From CALAGB01 sp963789565 (lineage in GTDB: Bacteria; Chloroflexota; Chloroflexia; Thermomicrobiales; Thermomicrobiaceae): 64,000 nt of DNA. The notes under the pieces are model-generated. The model was not told the DNA's origin, ran no database searches, and was given only the letters and a program-made list of their open reading frames with translations. The stretch spans positions 2,790,001 through 2,854,000 of the forward strand of contig CAWBKX010000002.1 in assembly GCA_963789565.1 (NCBI GenBank). The letters run 5' to 3'. Shown here piece by piece: positions 43,143 through 51,440 of this stretch. A program made the position numbers and the translations under genes. The stretch's first letter is position 1. Each line of letters begins with the position of its first letter.

Positions 43143-43481
43143 ATGGCCACTGTTCTCGAACGAGATCAACTGCACGTGGAGGGCACGTCATTCGAATTCG
43201 TCGGGCGCGAGCATGGTGACGTCGGCATCTGCCTCATCTTGGTGGATGGCGCGCCCGGAAGTGGTCCCCGATTGCACCGGCATCCCTATGCCGAGGTCTT
43301 CGTGGTTCAGGAAGGTCGGGCGACGTTCACGGTTGACGGCAGCATAATCAACGCCGTCGCCGGACAAGTGGTCGTGGTGCAGCCGGGCGAAGCCCACACG
43401 TTCGTTAACTCAGGTGACGGGCCGCTCAAGCAGCTCGACATCCACGCCAGCGACCACTTCATCACCGATTGGTTGGAGTGA
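43143..43481 (+). CDS. Single-domain cupin protein
   Basis: A 112-residue cupin-2 protein. The first cupin motif, with metal-binding histidines and Glu, is PRLHRHPYAEVFVVQEG; the second is PGEAHTFVNSGDG. All the usual metal ligands (His, His, Glu, His) are present, so a metal-dependent role such as dioxygenase, isomerase or sugar/ligand binding is plausible. It is 50 bases after the AhpD-like gene and probably in its operon. Confidence 0.87.
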   Translation: MATVLERDQLHVEGTSFEFVGREHGDVGICLILVDGAPGSGPRLHRHPYAEVFVVQEGRATFTVDGSIINAVAGQVVVVQPGEAHTFVNSGDGPLKQLDIHASDHFITDWLE

Positions 43482-43497
43482 CCCCGAGCGGTCGCTC
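43476..43497. terminator. Stem-loop between convergent cupin and acetyltransferase genes
   Basis: GAGTGACC and GGTCGCTC pair over 8 positions (one G-T) with a 6-base loop, across the cupin stop codon. It could terminate transcription from both converging genes. No T-run is present. Confidence 0.4.
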
Positions 43498-43515
43498 TAT
43501 CCCCAATTCCGAACC

Positions 43516-44130
43516 CTAGTCTGTCGTCTGCCGGTCAGGCGCGAAGATGCGTGCCAGCCTGGAATCCTCGAACTCGCTTGCCAGAGCGTCCATCAAGACG
43601 ACGTCGTATCGGTGCCGGTTCATCAGGTGCCCTTCGCGCCGTCGGCCGATCTCTTTGAAGCCCGCCTTCTGGTACGCGCGTAAGCCCGCAAGGTTGAACG
43701 CCAGCACTCGGAGCATGACGTTCCTCAGTCCAAGGGCGGTGAAGGCATAGTCGAGCATCAGCGTGACTGTCTCGGTTCCGTAGCCTTGGCCCCAGCGATC
43801 GGACTCCCCGATCAAGATGCCGAACTCAGCCGTACCGTCGCGGAAGTCGATGCCTGCGAGACTCGTCGTGCCGATCGGGCGCAACTCCGGCTTCTCGTAA
43901 ATGGTGAAGGCTGCATCCGTCTCAGCGATCAGCTGGCCCTTGATCCACACCTGTTCCTGCTCGAGCGTCCAGGGTCGCGGAATCTGCGCTACGGTCCGCT
44001 GCGTGGCGAATGAGTTGATCCAGCGTTGGTAGAAGGGAAGTAGGTCGAGGCGCAACGGACCGAGTGCGATCCGCTCCCCGTCGATCGTGATGATCGGTTT
44101 GTCCCTGGTGCTGTCCACTGACGTATCCAT
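43516..44130 (-). CDS. GNAT family N-acetyltransferase (RimJ/RimL type)
   Basis: A 204-residue acetyl-CoA-dependent acetyltransferase. The acetyl-CoA-binding motif A is GQGYGTETVTLMLDYAF, followed by LRVLAFNLAGLRAYQKAGFKEIGRRR, typical of RimJ/RimL-like enzymes that acetylate protein N-termini or small amines. It stands alone, convergent with the cupin gene. The substrate is not evident. Confidence 0.87.
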   Translation of the reverse strand: MDTSVDSTRDKPIITIDGERIALGPLRLDLLPFYQRWINSFATQRTVAQIPRPWTLEQEQVWIKGQLIAETDAAFTIYEKPELRPIGTTSLAGIDFRDGTAEFGILIGESDRWGQGYGTETVTLMLDYAFTALGLRNVMLRVLAFNLAGLRAYQKAGFKEIGRRREGHLMNRHRYDVVLMDALASEFEDSRLARIFAPDRQTTD

Positions 44131-44313
44131 ATGTTCTGCCTCACGATCTCAGCTGCCGCGGATTGGACGATCGCAAGACTACCAAACAGTGAGAACCACC
44201 AACTTCGTGGCAAGCGGATGTGAGTGGCGTGACCGTGGCATTGATTTTGGTTAAGGCGACGGCCTGATGCGCGAACGTGCGAGTACTGGCGCTCGATTCG
44301 GGGAGATACAGGT

Positions 44314-45687
44314 ATGTCGATGAAGGCAGAGAAAGGGCGCGGCTCGTTAGCCGTCGCGCGCGTCAAACCCGCGATACGGCGACGACCGGTCCTCATCAAA
44401 GACTCTCAGCAGAACCCTGATGGAGAGAACCGCCACCAAGGTCGACTGGTCGGATTTCTCTCGATGCTCGGGCCGGGGCTGATCACCGGAGCGTCGGACG
44501 ACGATCCGGCCGGCATCATCACCTATGCCACGGCGGGCGCGTCGCTCGGGTTCGCCATGCTCTGGACGGCCCTTTTCACCATTCCGTTGATGCTCGCGAT
44601 GCAATTTATCTCCGCTCGTATCGGACTTGTTCAGCGAAACGGGATTGCCGGTGTGATCAAGCAGGCGTATGGGCGCAGCTGGATCATTTATCCCTCGGCG
44701 ATGCTGGTGCTGGTGGCGAACACGGTCAACTTGGGTGCCGACATCGGCGCGATCGCTCAGGCGATTCAGATCGATACGGGCATCCCGGCCCGTTGGCTGG
44801 TGATTCCGGTGACGTTGATTATTGTCGTGACACTCACGTTCGGCAGCTACAAGATCATCTCCACTATCTTCAAGTGGCTGACGCTGCCGCTATTGGCCTA
44901 CATCGCTGCCGCCTTCCTGGCTCACCCATCTGGCTGGTCGGTTCTGTCCTACACGCTGATCCCACACATCTCCTTCACCAAAGCCTATTTGACAACGTTC
45001 GTGGCCATTCTCGGCACCACCATCACGCCCTATTTGTGGTTCTGGCAGGCCAATCTGGAAGTGGAGGCGACCAAGACCGCGCAGCGGGCCAGTATTCAGT
45101 CGAGTTACGACAGCGAGGCCATGATCCGTCGCAGTATCTGGGACATCAGCGCCGGAATCGGCCTATCAAATCTGGTTTTCTTCTCGATCATCGTCGCCAC
45201 GGGCGCCACCTTGTTCCAATCCGGGCATCACCACATTTCCTCCAGCGCCGACGCCGCCAAGGCGCTGTCCCCGGCGGCCGGCGGTCTGGCAACGCTCCTC
45301 TTCACCATCGGCATCATTGGCGCCGGCGCGCTGGCAGTTCCGGTGCTGGCCGGTTCCGCGTCCTATGCCGTTGGAGAGAGCCTTGGTTGGCAGGTCGGGA
45401 TTGATCGCCCGTGGTATCGAGCCAAGGCGTTCTACGCCGTGATTGTGGCCGCCTCGTTGATCGGCATGTTGATCAACTTCACCAGCATCAGCGCCGTGTC
45501 CGCGCTTTTTTATTCGGCGGTGATCAACGGCTTGATCGCCCCGCCGCTGATGGTCGTCATCATGTTGGTGGCCAACAACGAGCGAGTCATGGGGAGACAG
45601 GTGAACTCTCGGGTCGTCAACGTCGTCGGCTGGTCCGCGACGGTGATTATGGGCGTGGCGGCTATTTTGATGTTGCTGACGATCTGA
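44314..45687 (+). CDS. NRAMP-family metal transporter with non-canonical metal site
   Basis: A 457-residue membrane protein with about 11 transmembrane helices and the LeuT-like fold of NRAMP/SLC11 transporters. The metal site differs from the manganese/iron NRAMPs. Helix 1 reads GPGLITGASDDDPAGI: DPAG at 64-67 where DPGN is usual, so Asn is replaced by Gly. Helix 6 reads TTITPYLW: Thr238-Pro-Tyr where Met-Pro-His is usual. Loss of the conserved methionine and asparagine is the pattern reported for NRAMP-related magnesium transporters, so Mg2+ or another hard ion may be carried. The N-terminal about 45 residues are a basic cytoplasmic extension. Confidence 0.88.
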   Translation: MSMKAEKGRGSLAVARVKPAIRRRPVLIKDSQQNPDGENRHQGRLVGFLSMLGPGLITGASDDDPAGIITYATAGASLGFAMLWTALFTIPLMLAMQFISARIGLVQRNGIAGVIKQAYGRSWIIYPSAMLVLVANTVNLGADIGAIAQAIQIDTGIPARWLVIPVTLIIVVTLTFGSYKIISTIFKWLTLPLLAYIAAAFLAHPSGWSVLSYTLIPHISFTKAYLTTFVAILGTTITPYLWFWQANLEVEATKTAQRASIQSSYDSEAMIRRSIWDISAGIGLSNLVFFSIIVATGATLFQSGHHHISSSADAAKALSPAAGGLATLLFTIGIIGAGALAVPVLAGSASYAVGESLGWQVGIDRPWYRAKAFYAVIVAASLIGMLINFTSISAVSALFYSAVINGLIAPPLMVVIMLVANNERVMGRQVNSRVVNVVGWSATVIMGVAAILMLLTI

Positions 45688-45953
45688 TTCTGAGGGACGT
45701 CTCGATGCATCGGAATGAGTCGCGTTTCCGTCGGCAGCTTCAATGGCGGACGGACCCGGCGCGCCACAGCGATCGGCGAACTGAAGCGGTATACGCACTT
45801 GCTCGGTGGTTGCTGGAAGCGCGGAGAGGAGCCGTGGGAGACGAAGGAACATGCGTGGAGCAGAGTCAGTGGCACGGTTCTTGAACTATACCTGGCGCAT
45901 GTTCATGGATCGAGGGCATGCAAGGTATTGGGTTCGTAGGTAAGGAACGATAC

Positions 45954-46100
45954 ATGCTTTGGGCGCTTTTCGTTATCTTGTTGGTTCTGTGGTTGCTTGG
46001 TTTCCTGGCTTTCCACATCGGCGCGTTCATTCACATTCTGCTCGTGATCGCCGTGATCGTGCTGATCGTGAATCTGGTGTCCGGCCGACGCGCTCTGTAA
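45954..46100 (+). CDS. Small lmo0937-type membrane protein
   Basis: A 48-residue hydrophobic protein with two closely spaced helices: MLWALFVILLVLWLLGF and HILLVIAVIVLIVNLV, then a basic end. This is the pattern of the lmo0937/DUF5670 family of small membrane proteins, of unknown function. AAGGA at 45942-45946, seven bases before the ATG, sets the start; an upstream ATG would add an unlikely leader. Confidence 0.82.
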   Translation: MLWALFVILLVLWLLGFLAFHIGAFIHILLVIAVIVLIVNLVSGRRAL

Positions 46101-46573
46101 AGTCCATGTCTCTTGACAATTGAGCGGCGATCCCATGTCGTCGCTCACGAGCGACAACGACTCTGCCCGACTGACGCCGCCGAAAGGCGGCCATTGCAGC
46201 CGGGCAGTCGCATGTTCTGCGGCAGAAAACTGAATTTCCTCTTTAATATGGAAAGGGCTGGGTCCGATCATGGTTGATGACGAACTAATTGGGTAACGAT
46301 TCCATGACCGCGCTGGGCTGAAGGCGCGCCGTACCTTTTGCGAAGCACCCTGAACCGGGCTGAACGCACCCACATGAACGTAGTGGCAATGCCTCTGTGC
46401 TCGCCCTTCGGCCGCAGGCCCACAGCCGTCACCAATGACCAAAATAATTCGTGGATCACGATTATCGGGCGAATACGGTTACGACCCGATCGCACAGCTG
46501 ACAACGTAACCAGAACCGCTCGCGTGGACCAATCCGTGTCCTGAACAGATGTTCACTCGCTCGGCGATGTGCG
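46101..46573. other. Intergenic region with small hairpins
   Basis: No gene found in 473 bases. Two compact stem-loops stand out: GTCGCTC/GAGCGAC (46140-46155) and GCCGCC-GAAA-GGCGGC (46176-46191), a perfect stem with a GNRA tetraloop. They could end the transcript of the small membrane protein or belong to an unknown RNA. I recognise no known RNA family. Confidence 0.35.
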
Positions 46574-48127
46574 TTATGCGTGGACCCGCAGCATCCCCTC
46601 GTGCCAACCCGATTCCCGTTCGTCCGCCAGCGACCTGCGCCGGATCTTCCCCGCTTCGTTGCGTGGCAACTGTTCCACGAACTCGTACGTCTTGGGCGCT
46701 TTCCACGCGGCGATTCGCTCTCGCACGTGGGCATTGAGCTCACGGACGGTGGGAGCGCTGGCCGGATCATGCGGCTCGATGATGGCATGCACGCGACGCC
46801 CCCACTCCTCATCCGGCACGCCGACAACCACAACGTCCGCGAGCCCGGCATGCTCGCTCAGGGCAGCCTCCACCTCGGCGGGATAGACGTTCGCTCCGCC
46901 CGAAACAATCATGTCGACTCGGCGGTCGGCGATGTAGAGATACTCATCTTCGTCGAGCCATCCGAGATCGCCGATGCTGGCGAAGCCTTCCTCGGCCACT
47001 TTGAGGGATGCGTCACCTACGTATTGGAATGTGGGGATCGACCCGTCGCGCCGGCGCATGAATATTTCACCCACCTCACCAGGGGGCAAAACCTCGCGAG
47101 TTTCATTCAGGATGCGGATATCGCTGAATGCCGCGTGTCCGACGCTTCCTCTATGGTCGAGCCACTCGTCGCCACGGATGATCGTCGCTCCGATTCCCTC
47201 GGCTGAGCCGTAGACCTCGTACACCTTCTCCGGCCCCAGCTTGTCGATCCAGACCTGCTTGAGCCACACCGGGCAGACGGCCGCCGAGGAGTGCATCGCG
47301 TCGAAACTGGAGAAATCGCGCTCCAAGAAATCGGGCAACAACGCCAACCGCCGCATCAGGATTGGTGGGAGATAGGCGTAAGAGACGTGGTGGCGCTCAA
47401 TCAAGTCGGCGGCATAGGCGGCGTCGAATTTTTCCATCACCAACAGAGTGTGATCGTCGGCCAGGCCGGTAAAGGCCTGCAGAAACGGGGAGTTGTGATA
47501 GAGCGGGGCGGCCATCAGCTGGATCTGCCCTTGGCGCGTGCCCAATCTGCGTCCAGTCTCCACCCCAGCGACCGGGTTCCAGGCCGCGTCGATGATCAGC
47601 TTTGGATGTCCCGTCGACCCGCCGGATCCAATAGCTTTGCCGGGGTGTGGCACCTCGGGAAGCGGATCGTCGGGGTAGCGCTTCGCCTCGCTCAGGTCGG
47701 AAGACTGGATTGATGGCCAGGCGTGATCTTCCCAGTCGGACAGCACCATAGCTGGCTGCGCGAGGTCCAGAATCGCGTTCCGCTCGCGAGGGGGCAGCAC
47801 GGCGCGGAGCGGCAGCACCCGAGCGCCCAACTTCCAGGCCGCGATGGTGAACGCGATCATCTCCGGCGAGTTCCATACACCGGTCACCACCATCGAGCCG
47901 CTGGCCACGCCGCGATCAGCCAGGAGGCGCGCGAGCTGGTTGGTCCAGCTCTCGAGCGACAACCACGAGGTCGTCCGTTCTTCGCCGGTGATCGGCGCGA
48001 AGATGATGGCGGCGCGGTCCGGATGCTCGCTGGCGAGCCGCGCGATGCGGGACATGTAGCTTTCGTCCAGCCTCGATTCAGAATCGGCCATCACGCGCTC
48101 GAACTTATGCGGCTCAGAATCGGCCAT
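46574..48127 (-). CDS. AMP-binding acyl-CoA ligase
   Basis: A 517-residue ANL-superfamily enzyme that activates a carboxylic acid with ATP and transfers it to CoA. Core motifs are the P-loop GSGGSTGHPKLI (slightly atypical), YEVYGSAEGIG, DEDEYLYIADRRVDMIVSGGANVYPAEVE and the C-terminal lysine in LPRNEAGKIRRRSL. The substrate is likely a fatty or aromatic acid. Two ATGs (48127 and 48091) are separated by a 36-bp in-frame duplication of ATGGCCGATTCTGA-type sequence; GAGGAG favours the one at 48127. A longer start at 48163 is also open. Confidence 0.87.
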   Translation of the reverse strand: MADSEPHKFERVMADSESRLDESYMSRIARLASEHPDRAAIIFAPITGEERTTSWLSLESWTNQLARLLADRGVASGSMVVTGVWNSPEMIAFTIAAWKLGARVLPLRAVLPPRERNAILDLAQPAMVLSDWEDHAWPSIQSSDLSEAKRYPDDPLPEVPHPGKAIGSGGSTGHPKLIIDAAWNPVAGVETGRRLGTRQGQIQLMAAPLYHNSPFLQAFTGLADDHTLLVMEKFDAAYAADLIERHHVSYAYLPPILMRRLALLPDFLERDFSSFDAMHSSAAVCPVWLKQVWIDKLGPEKVYEVYGSAEGIGATIIRGDEWLDHRGSVGHAAFSDIRILNETREVLPPGEVGEIFMRRRDGSIPTFQYVGDASLKVAEEGFASIGDLGWLDEDEYLYIADRRVDMIVSGGANVYPAEVEAALSEHAGLADVVVVGVPDEEWGRRVHAIIEPHDPASAPTVRELNAHVRERIAAWKAPKTYEFVEQLPRNEAGKIRRRSLADERESGWHEGMLRVHA

Positions 48128-48307
48128 CTTAGAAATGCTCCTCACCGGTGTGAGTTCCGTCATTGTGTTGCCACATTATCGCGCCGTTGCGGTTGAGCGC
48201 GCCAGAGTGTGGAACGGGTGGCAGCGTCAAAACGTCGCTCGAGCTAAGACAAGACACGAGAGTTGGGGTTGTGAACCGGTGTTGAGATTTGAAGTGCCGC
48301 CATGAGG

Positions 48308-48390
48308 TGCCGAAGGTGGGAGTCGAACCCACATGCCCTTGCGGACAACGGTTTTTGAGACCGTCGCGTCTGCCATTCCGCCACTTCGGC
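48308..48390 (-). tRNA. tRNA-Leu (CAA)
   Basis: Read on the minus strand, the acceptor stem GCCGAAG/CTTCGGC closes an 83-base class II tRNA. The anticodon stem ACGGT/ACCGT flanks the loop CTCAAAA (anticodon CAA), and the T arm contains GGTTCGACTC. The long variable arm marks leucine. The discriminator is A. The gene ends ACC-T, so the full CCA is not encoded. Confidence 0.95.
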
Positions 48391-48404
48391 TCGCGGCAGC
48401 CGTG

Positions 48405-48434
48405 AGTATAGCGCCCACTTCCCCGGTCTCGCAA
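48405..48434 (-). promoter_or_regulatory. Promoter of tRNA-Leu
   Basis: On the minus strand TTGCGA (48434-48429) and TATACT (48410-48405) are 18 bases apart, placing the transcription start roughly 8 bases before the tRNA 5' end. The remainder of the 343-base spacer to 48733 shows no gene. Confidence 0.55.
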
Positions 48435-48733
48435 TCCTCTGCGCACATTTTTCGCCCCCGATATGCACGGCACGCGGCCATCGGATTCCGCCGCGGCTGT
48501 CGCATCGATCCGTTTCTCACCAAGACTTGATTGTGCGAGCTCCAATCTGGAGCGCATTCCGGCTTGATCGACTCTCTGTCCCACTGGTATCCGCACTCAT
48601 GAACGCGCATGCCAGGCAAATCTCAACTTCTCCGCGCTGGACGAGGCCATGAACTGCGGTAGAATCGCTGGTTAACGATTCGACCAGGCATTCGCGAGGG
48701 AGTTGCAGAGCCCTGTCCACTTCGCAGGAGATC

Positions 48734-48979
48734 TTGACCGGTTTCATGGCCGTCTACACGCTCTTCATCGGTGTGCTCTACGGTCAGCAACGGCGCTTCT
48801 CGGCGGCAACCGGCTGGATTCTGCTCGTCGGCGGTATCGTGGCGCTTTCGGGCGGACTCGGCCACGCCTTCCCCTGGGGTGGACTCGCCTTCCTGTTCGT
48901 CTCGGCCGCCGGACTCATCTTGCTGCTGCTCGAGATTGCCTTCAGGAGATCGAACGACGAGCTCAGTTCCAAGCCGTAG
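48734..48979 (+). CDS. Small multi-pass membrane protein
   Basis: An 81-residue hydrophobic protein with three predicted helices: FMAVYTLFIGVLYG, GWILLVGGIVALSGGL and GGLAFLFVSAAGLILLLLEIAF, ending in a charged tail. The start is uncertain: TTG 48734 sits close to AGGAG (48726-48730), while ATG 48746 is 15 bases from it. I recognise no family. It lies 138 bases upstream of the phosphorylase-like gene on the same strand. Confidence 0.6.
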   Translation: MTGFMAVYTLFIGVLYGQQRRFSAATGWILLVGGIVALSGGLGHAFPWGGLAFLFVSAAGLILLLLEIAFRRSNDELSSKP

Positions 48980-49117
48980 TCGTCGTGTTCGGTCGGTTCG
49001 GGGTTTCGGCGACCATCGTGTCCTTGCAGGCGGAGAACCGGCGGCGAACGTGAGATCGAATGAAATCGGCACCCGCGGGACTCGTAGTCGGGCCGATTCG
49101 GCCAGAAGGGGAGCCGC

Positions 49118-50902
49118 ATGAGACCAGAGCTGACCCACGAGGTTCGTCCAGACACACCATCTCGGCAACCAGCTTCACCCGAACCCGGCTATCTGGCCGG
49201 CAAGCGCGAGGTCGATCTCTACGTCCGCACCTACAACACGCTCCTGCGCAGCTCGGGACCGGTCAAGGTTGAGACTCTGGTGCCCGCACATCTCAACATT
49301 CAATCAAGTCTGCATGCCGGTGCCGACGAGACCGCGCCGGACATGGGCGCCTTCATGTACAGCACATTGCGCTTGCCGGGTTCAATCACCTCGGCGCAGC
49401 ACATCCTGCTCGGACAGTCCTCCTGGGCCTTTGCCCGCAATGGTTACCCCGATTTGGAGAGCTGGATTCCCGTCACGGCGCCCGGTCGGCGCCGCCGCTG
49501 GTACGACGACGGCGCCGGGACGCTGGCGGCCTACGTCGCCTCGTCCTCCGATCTCGATGATCTGATACCGACGATCGTTGCCTGGCAGATCGAGTGGAAC
49601 AAGCTGCGCGACCTGATTAATGGAGATGAGCGAATCAGTGCGTTGGTCGCCGCGGTGGCCGACGATGACACGGTGGCGCCCGAAGTCGATCAGGAGATCC
49701 GCGAGCGGCTGCTCATTGACGAACGCGATTGGCTGCGACTTCACTCCTCCTGGGGTGAGGAGTTCTGGGCCATGCTCTCGCGGATCGCGACGGAAAAGAA
49801 ACGTCTCACACTGCAGATGCTGGGCGGCACCTACGTTGGTTATTCGCGCAGCACGCGCACCTGGTGGACGCCGATCGAACGCGAGCTGATGCGCAAGGGA
49901 CTGACTGATCGGCCGCTCTTCTTCATTTCGTCCAACACCCACGGCATCGTCAACATCCTCTCCGGCGCGGCGCATCGCCGTCGTGACGAGCTCGTGCATT
50001 TCGTGGAACAGACCGAGCATCCCGAACTGCTACCGGAGCTGCGACAGCTGCAGCAAGGGCACACACGCAGCCATTGGGAGAATTTTCTCTATTACTCCGC
50101 TCGCGTCTATTTCGCGACGCACCCTGAAGAACGTGACGCGCGCGACCGGGAAGAAGAAGAGCGTGGCATTACGACCATCGATCCCGGCGTGGCGGTGGAT
50201 GTCGCGGCACAGATCATCGAGCTCGATCAACTGAATCCGGACGACTTCGATCCGCGCCTTGGCGAGGCCCATCCAACTGAAGCGACCACGTCGGGAGCCG
50301 TGGTCATCAACATCAATTACCCGCTTGGCTCTGCCGCCTATCACATCCTCAATCAGATCGCGATGAGCACCTATCAACTTCGTGGCGTCTATGTATTAGG
50401 TAAGGCGGCCACGCTCAACGCGCGTATCGGCGACGTCATGCTCTCCGACGAGGTCTACGACGAGCACAGCGGCAACACGTATTGGTTCGACAACTGCTTC
50501 TCGGCCGAGGATCTGGCGCCGTTCTTGGTGTACGGGTCGGCACTCGATCATCAGCGCGCCGTGACCGTGCTCGGTACATACTTGCAGAATCGGGAGTATC
50601 TCGACTTCTTCTACAGAGAGAACTACACCGTGGTCGAGATGGAAGCGGGGCCCTACCTCAGCGCGCTCTATCAGGACACTTTTCTGACGCGGCACGGCAT
50701 CGGCGAAAACGTCAACCTGGCCAACATCCCGGTCGATCTGGGTGTCATCCACTACGCCTCAGATACGCCGTACACGCGCAGCCAAACGCTGGGCGCGCGC
50801 GGCCTCTCGTATTACGGCATGGATTCCACCTACGCATCGACGTTGGTGATCATGCAGCGCATCTTCGCGCAGGCAGCCAGGCTGGACCACGGATCGAGAT
50901 AG
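49118..50902 (+). CDS. Unknown protein with nucleoside-phosphorylase-like C-terminal domain
   Basis: A 594-residue soluble protein. The N-terminal about 380 residues are mostly helical and match nothing I know; they include conserved-looking EWNKLRDLI and WTPIERELMRKG segments. The C-terminal about 200 residues look like the purine nucleoside phosphorylase/nucleosidase fold: VVININYPLGSAAYHIL, YVLGKAATLNARIGDVMLSDEVYDEHSGN and VVEMEAGPYLSALYQD, the last resembling the ribose-binding VEMEA motif. It may cleave or bind a nucleoside. GGGGAG lies seven bases before the ATG. No neighbours suggest a pathway. Confidence 0.78.
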   Translation: MRPELTHEVRPDTPSRQPASPEPGYLAGKREVDLYVRTYNTLLRSSGPVKVETLVPAHLNIQSSLHAGADETAPDMGAFMYSTLRLPGSITSAQHILLGQSSWAFARNGYPDLESWIPVTAPGRRRRWYDDGAGTLAAYVASSSDLDDLIPTIVAWQIEWNKLRDLINGDERISALVAAVADDDTVAPEVDQEIRERLLIDERDWLRLHSSWGEEFWAMLSRIATEKKRLTLQMLGGTYVGYSRSTRTWWTPIERELMRKGLTDRPLFFISSNTHGIVNILSGAAHRRRDELVHFVEQTEHPELLPELRQLQQGHTRSHWENFLYYSARVYFATHPEERDARDREEEERGITTIDPGVAVDVAAQIIELDQLNPDDFDPRLGEAHPTEATTSGAVVININYPLGSAAYHILNQIAMSTYQLRGVYVLGKAATLNARIGDVMLSDEVYDEHSGNTYWFDNCFSAEDLAPFLVYGSALDHQRAVTVLGTYLQNREYLDFFYRENYTVVEMEAGPYLSALYQDTFLTRHGIGENVNLANIPVDLGVIHYASDTPYTRSQTLGARGLSYYGMDSTYASTLVIMQRIFAQAARLDHGSR

Positions 50903-50987
50903 AAACTCATACTGACCGGGGTGAGTGCCGCGACTCCGCGGGCGGAGCGTATCACGGAAGGTCCCGAAGAAATTCCCTCAGAACGTA

Positions 50988-51016
50988 TTGACATGCAGTC
51001 AAGACAATGCTATCTT
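50988..51016 (+). promoter_or_regulatory. Near-consensus sigma-70 promoter
   Basis: TTGACA (50988-50993), a 17-base spacer and TATCTT (51011-51016) make one of the best promoters in the window. It points into 51017-51240, where no convincing gene exists. An ATG at 51021 would sit at the transcription start, but its 50-residue reading looks non-coding. Confidence 0.65.
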
Positions 51017-51239
51017 AACAATGCGGTCCCGAGGAGTTCCAACGGATCGACGCACTGCAAAGTCAGTTCACTCTGACGGAGCGGAGTTCAATCCCAAAGG
51101 GCAACCGGAGGGATCAACTGAAAACTCGAAGAGATTCGGGCGGACGGTTGACAGATCGAGAAATATTTCGTGAAACCGGCTCCTGTCGGCTCGCAAGATA
51201 GATCTCGGAATGGTGAACAGGCGTCGAGATGTGAAGGCT

Positions 51240-51440
51240 CGTCGGGGTCGTTTTTTGTGCCCCTCAATTGCCCCCTTTCAGCATTTCGCAAATGATGGCT
51301 CATAGTTCTGATTTCAGTCGGCAGGGACGACAATTATGGCGCCTGCGTTGACCGTCAGCGACCTTGTTGGTCGACAGTTATGGCGCCCCTTCGGTCATTG
51401 ACGAAACGGGTCAATTTTCATGCACCCCTGTGTGCTGCGT
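51240..51440. mobile_element. Insertion-sequence end remnant (IS21-like repeats)
   Basis: Short related blocks resemble the multiple terminal repeats of IS21-type elements: two copies of CGACA[A/G]TTATGGCGCC (51327-51344 and 51373-51390), with GTGCCCC..TTGCCCC (51258-51276) and GGGTCAATTTTCATGCACCCC (51408-51427) flanking. No transposase sequence is present. This looks like a scar or solo end. The family assignment is tentative. Confidence 0.4.

Noticed and set aside
44131..44313. Manganese (yybP-ykoY) or magnesium (M-box) riboswitch upstream of the NRAMP gene
   Set aside because: The conserved loop sequences of these riboswitches are not found in the 183-base leader.
51021..51173. Leaderless 50-codon frame beginning at the predicted transcription start
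   Set aside because: Amino-acid composition looks random, with no ribosome site and no recognisable feature.
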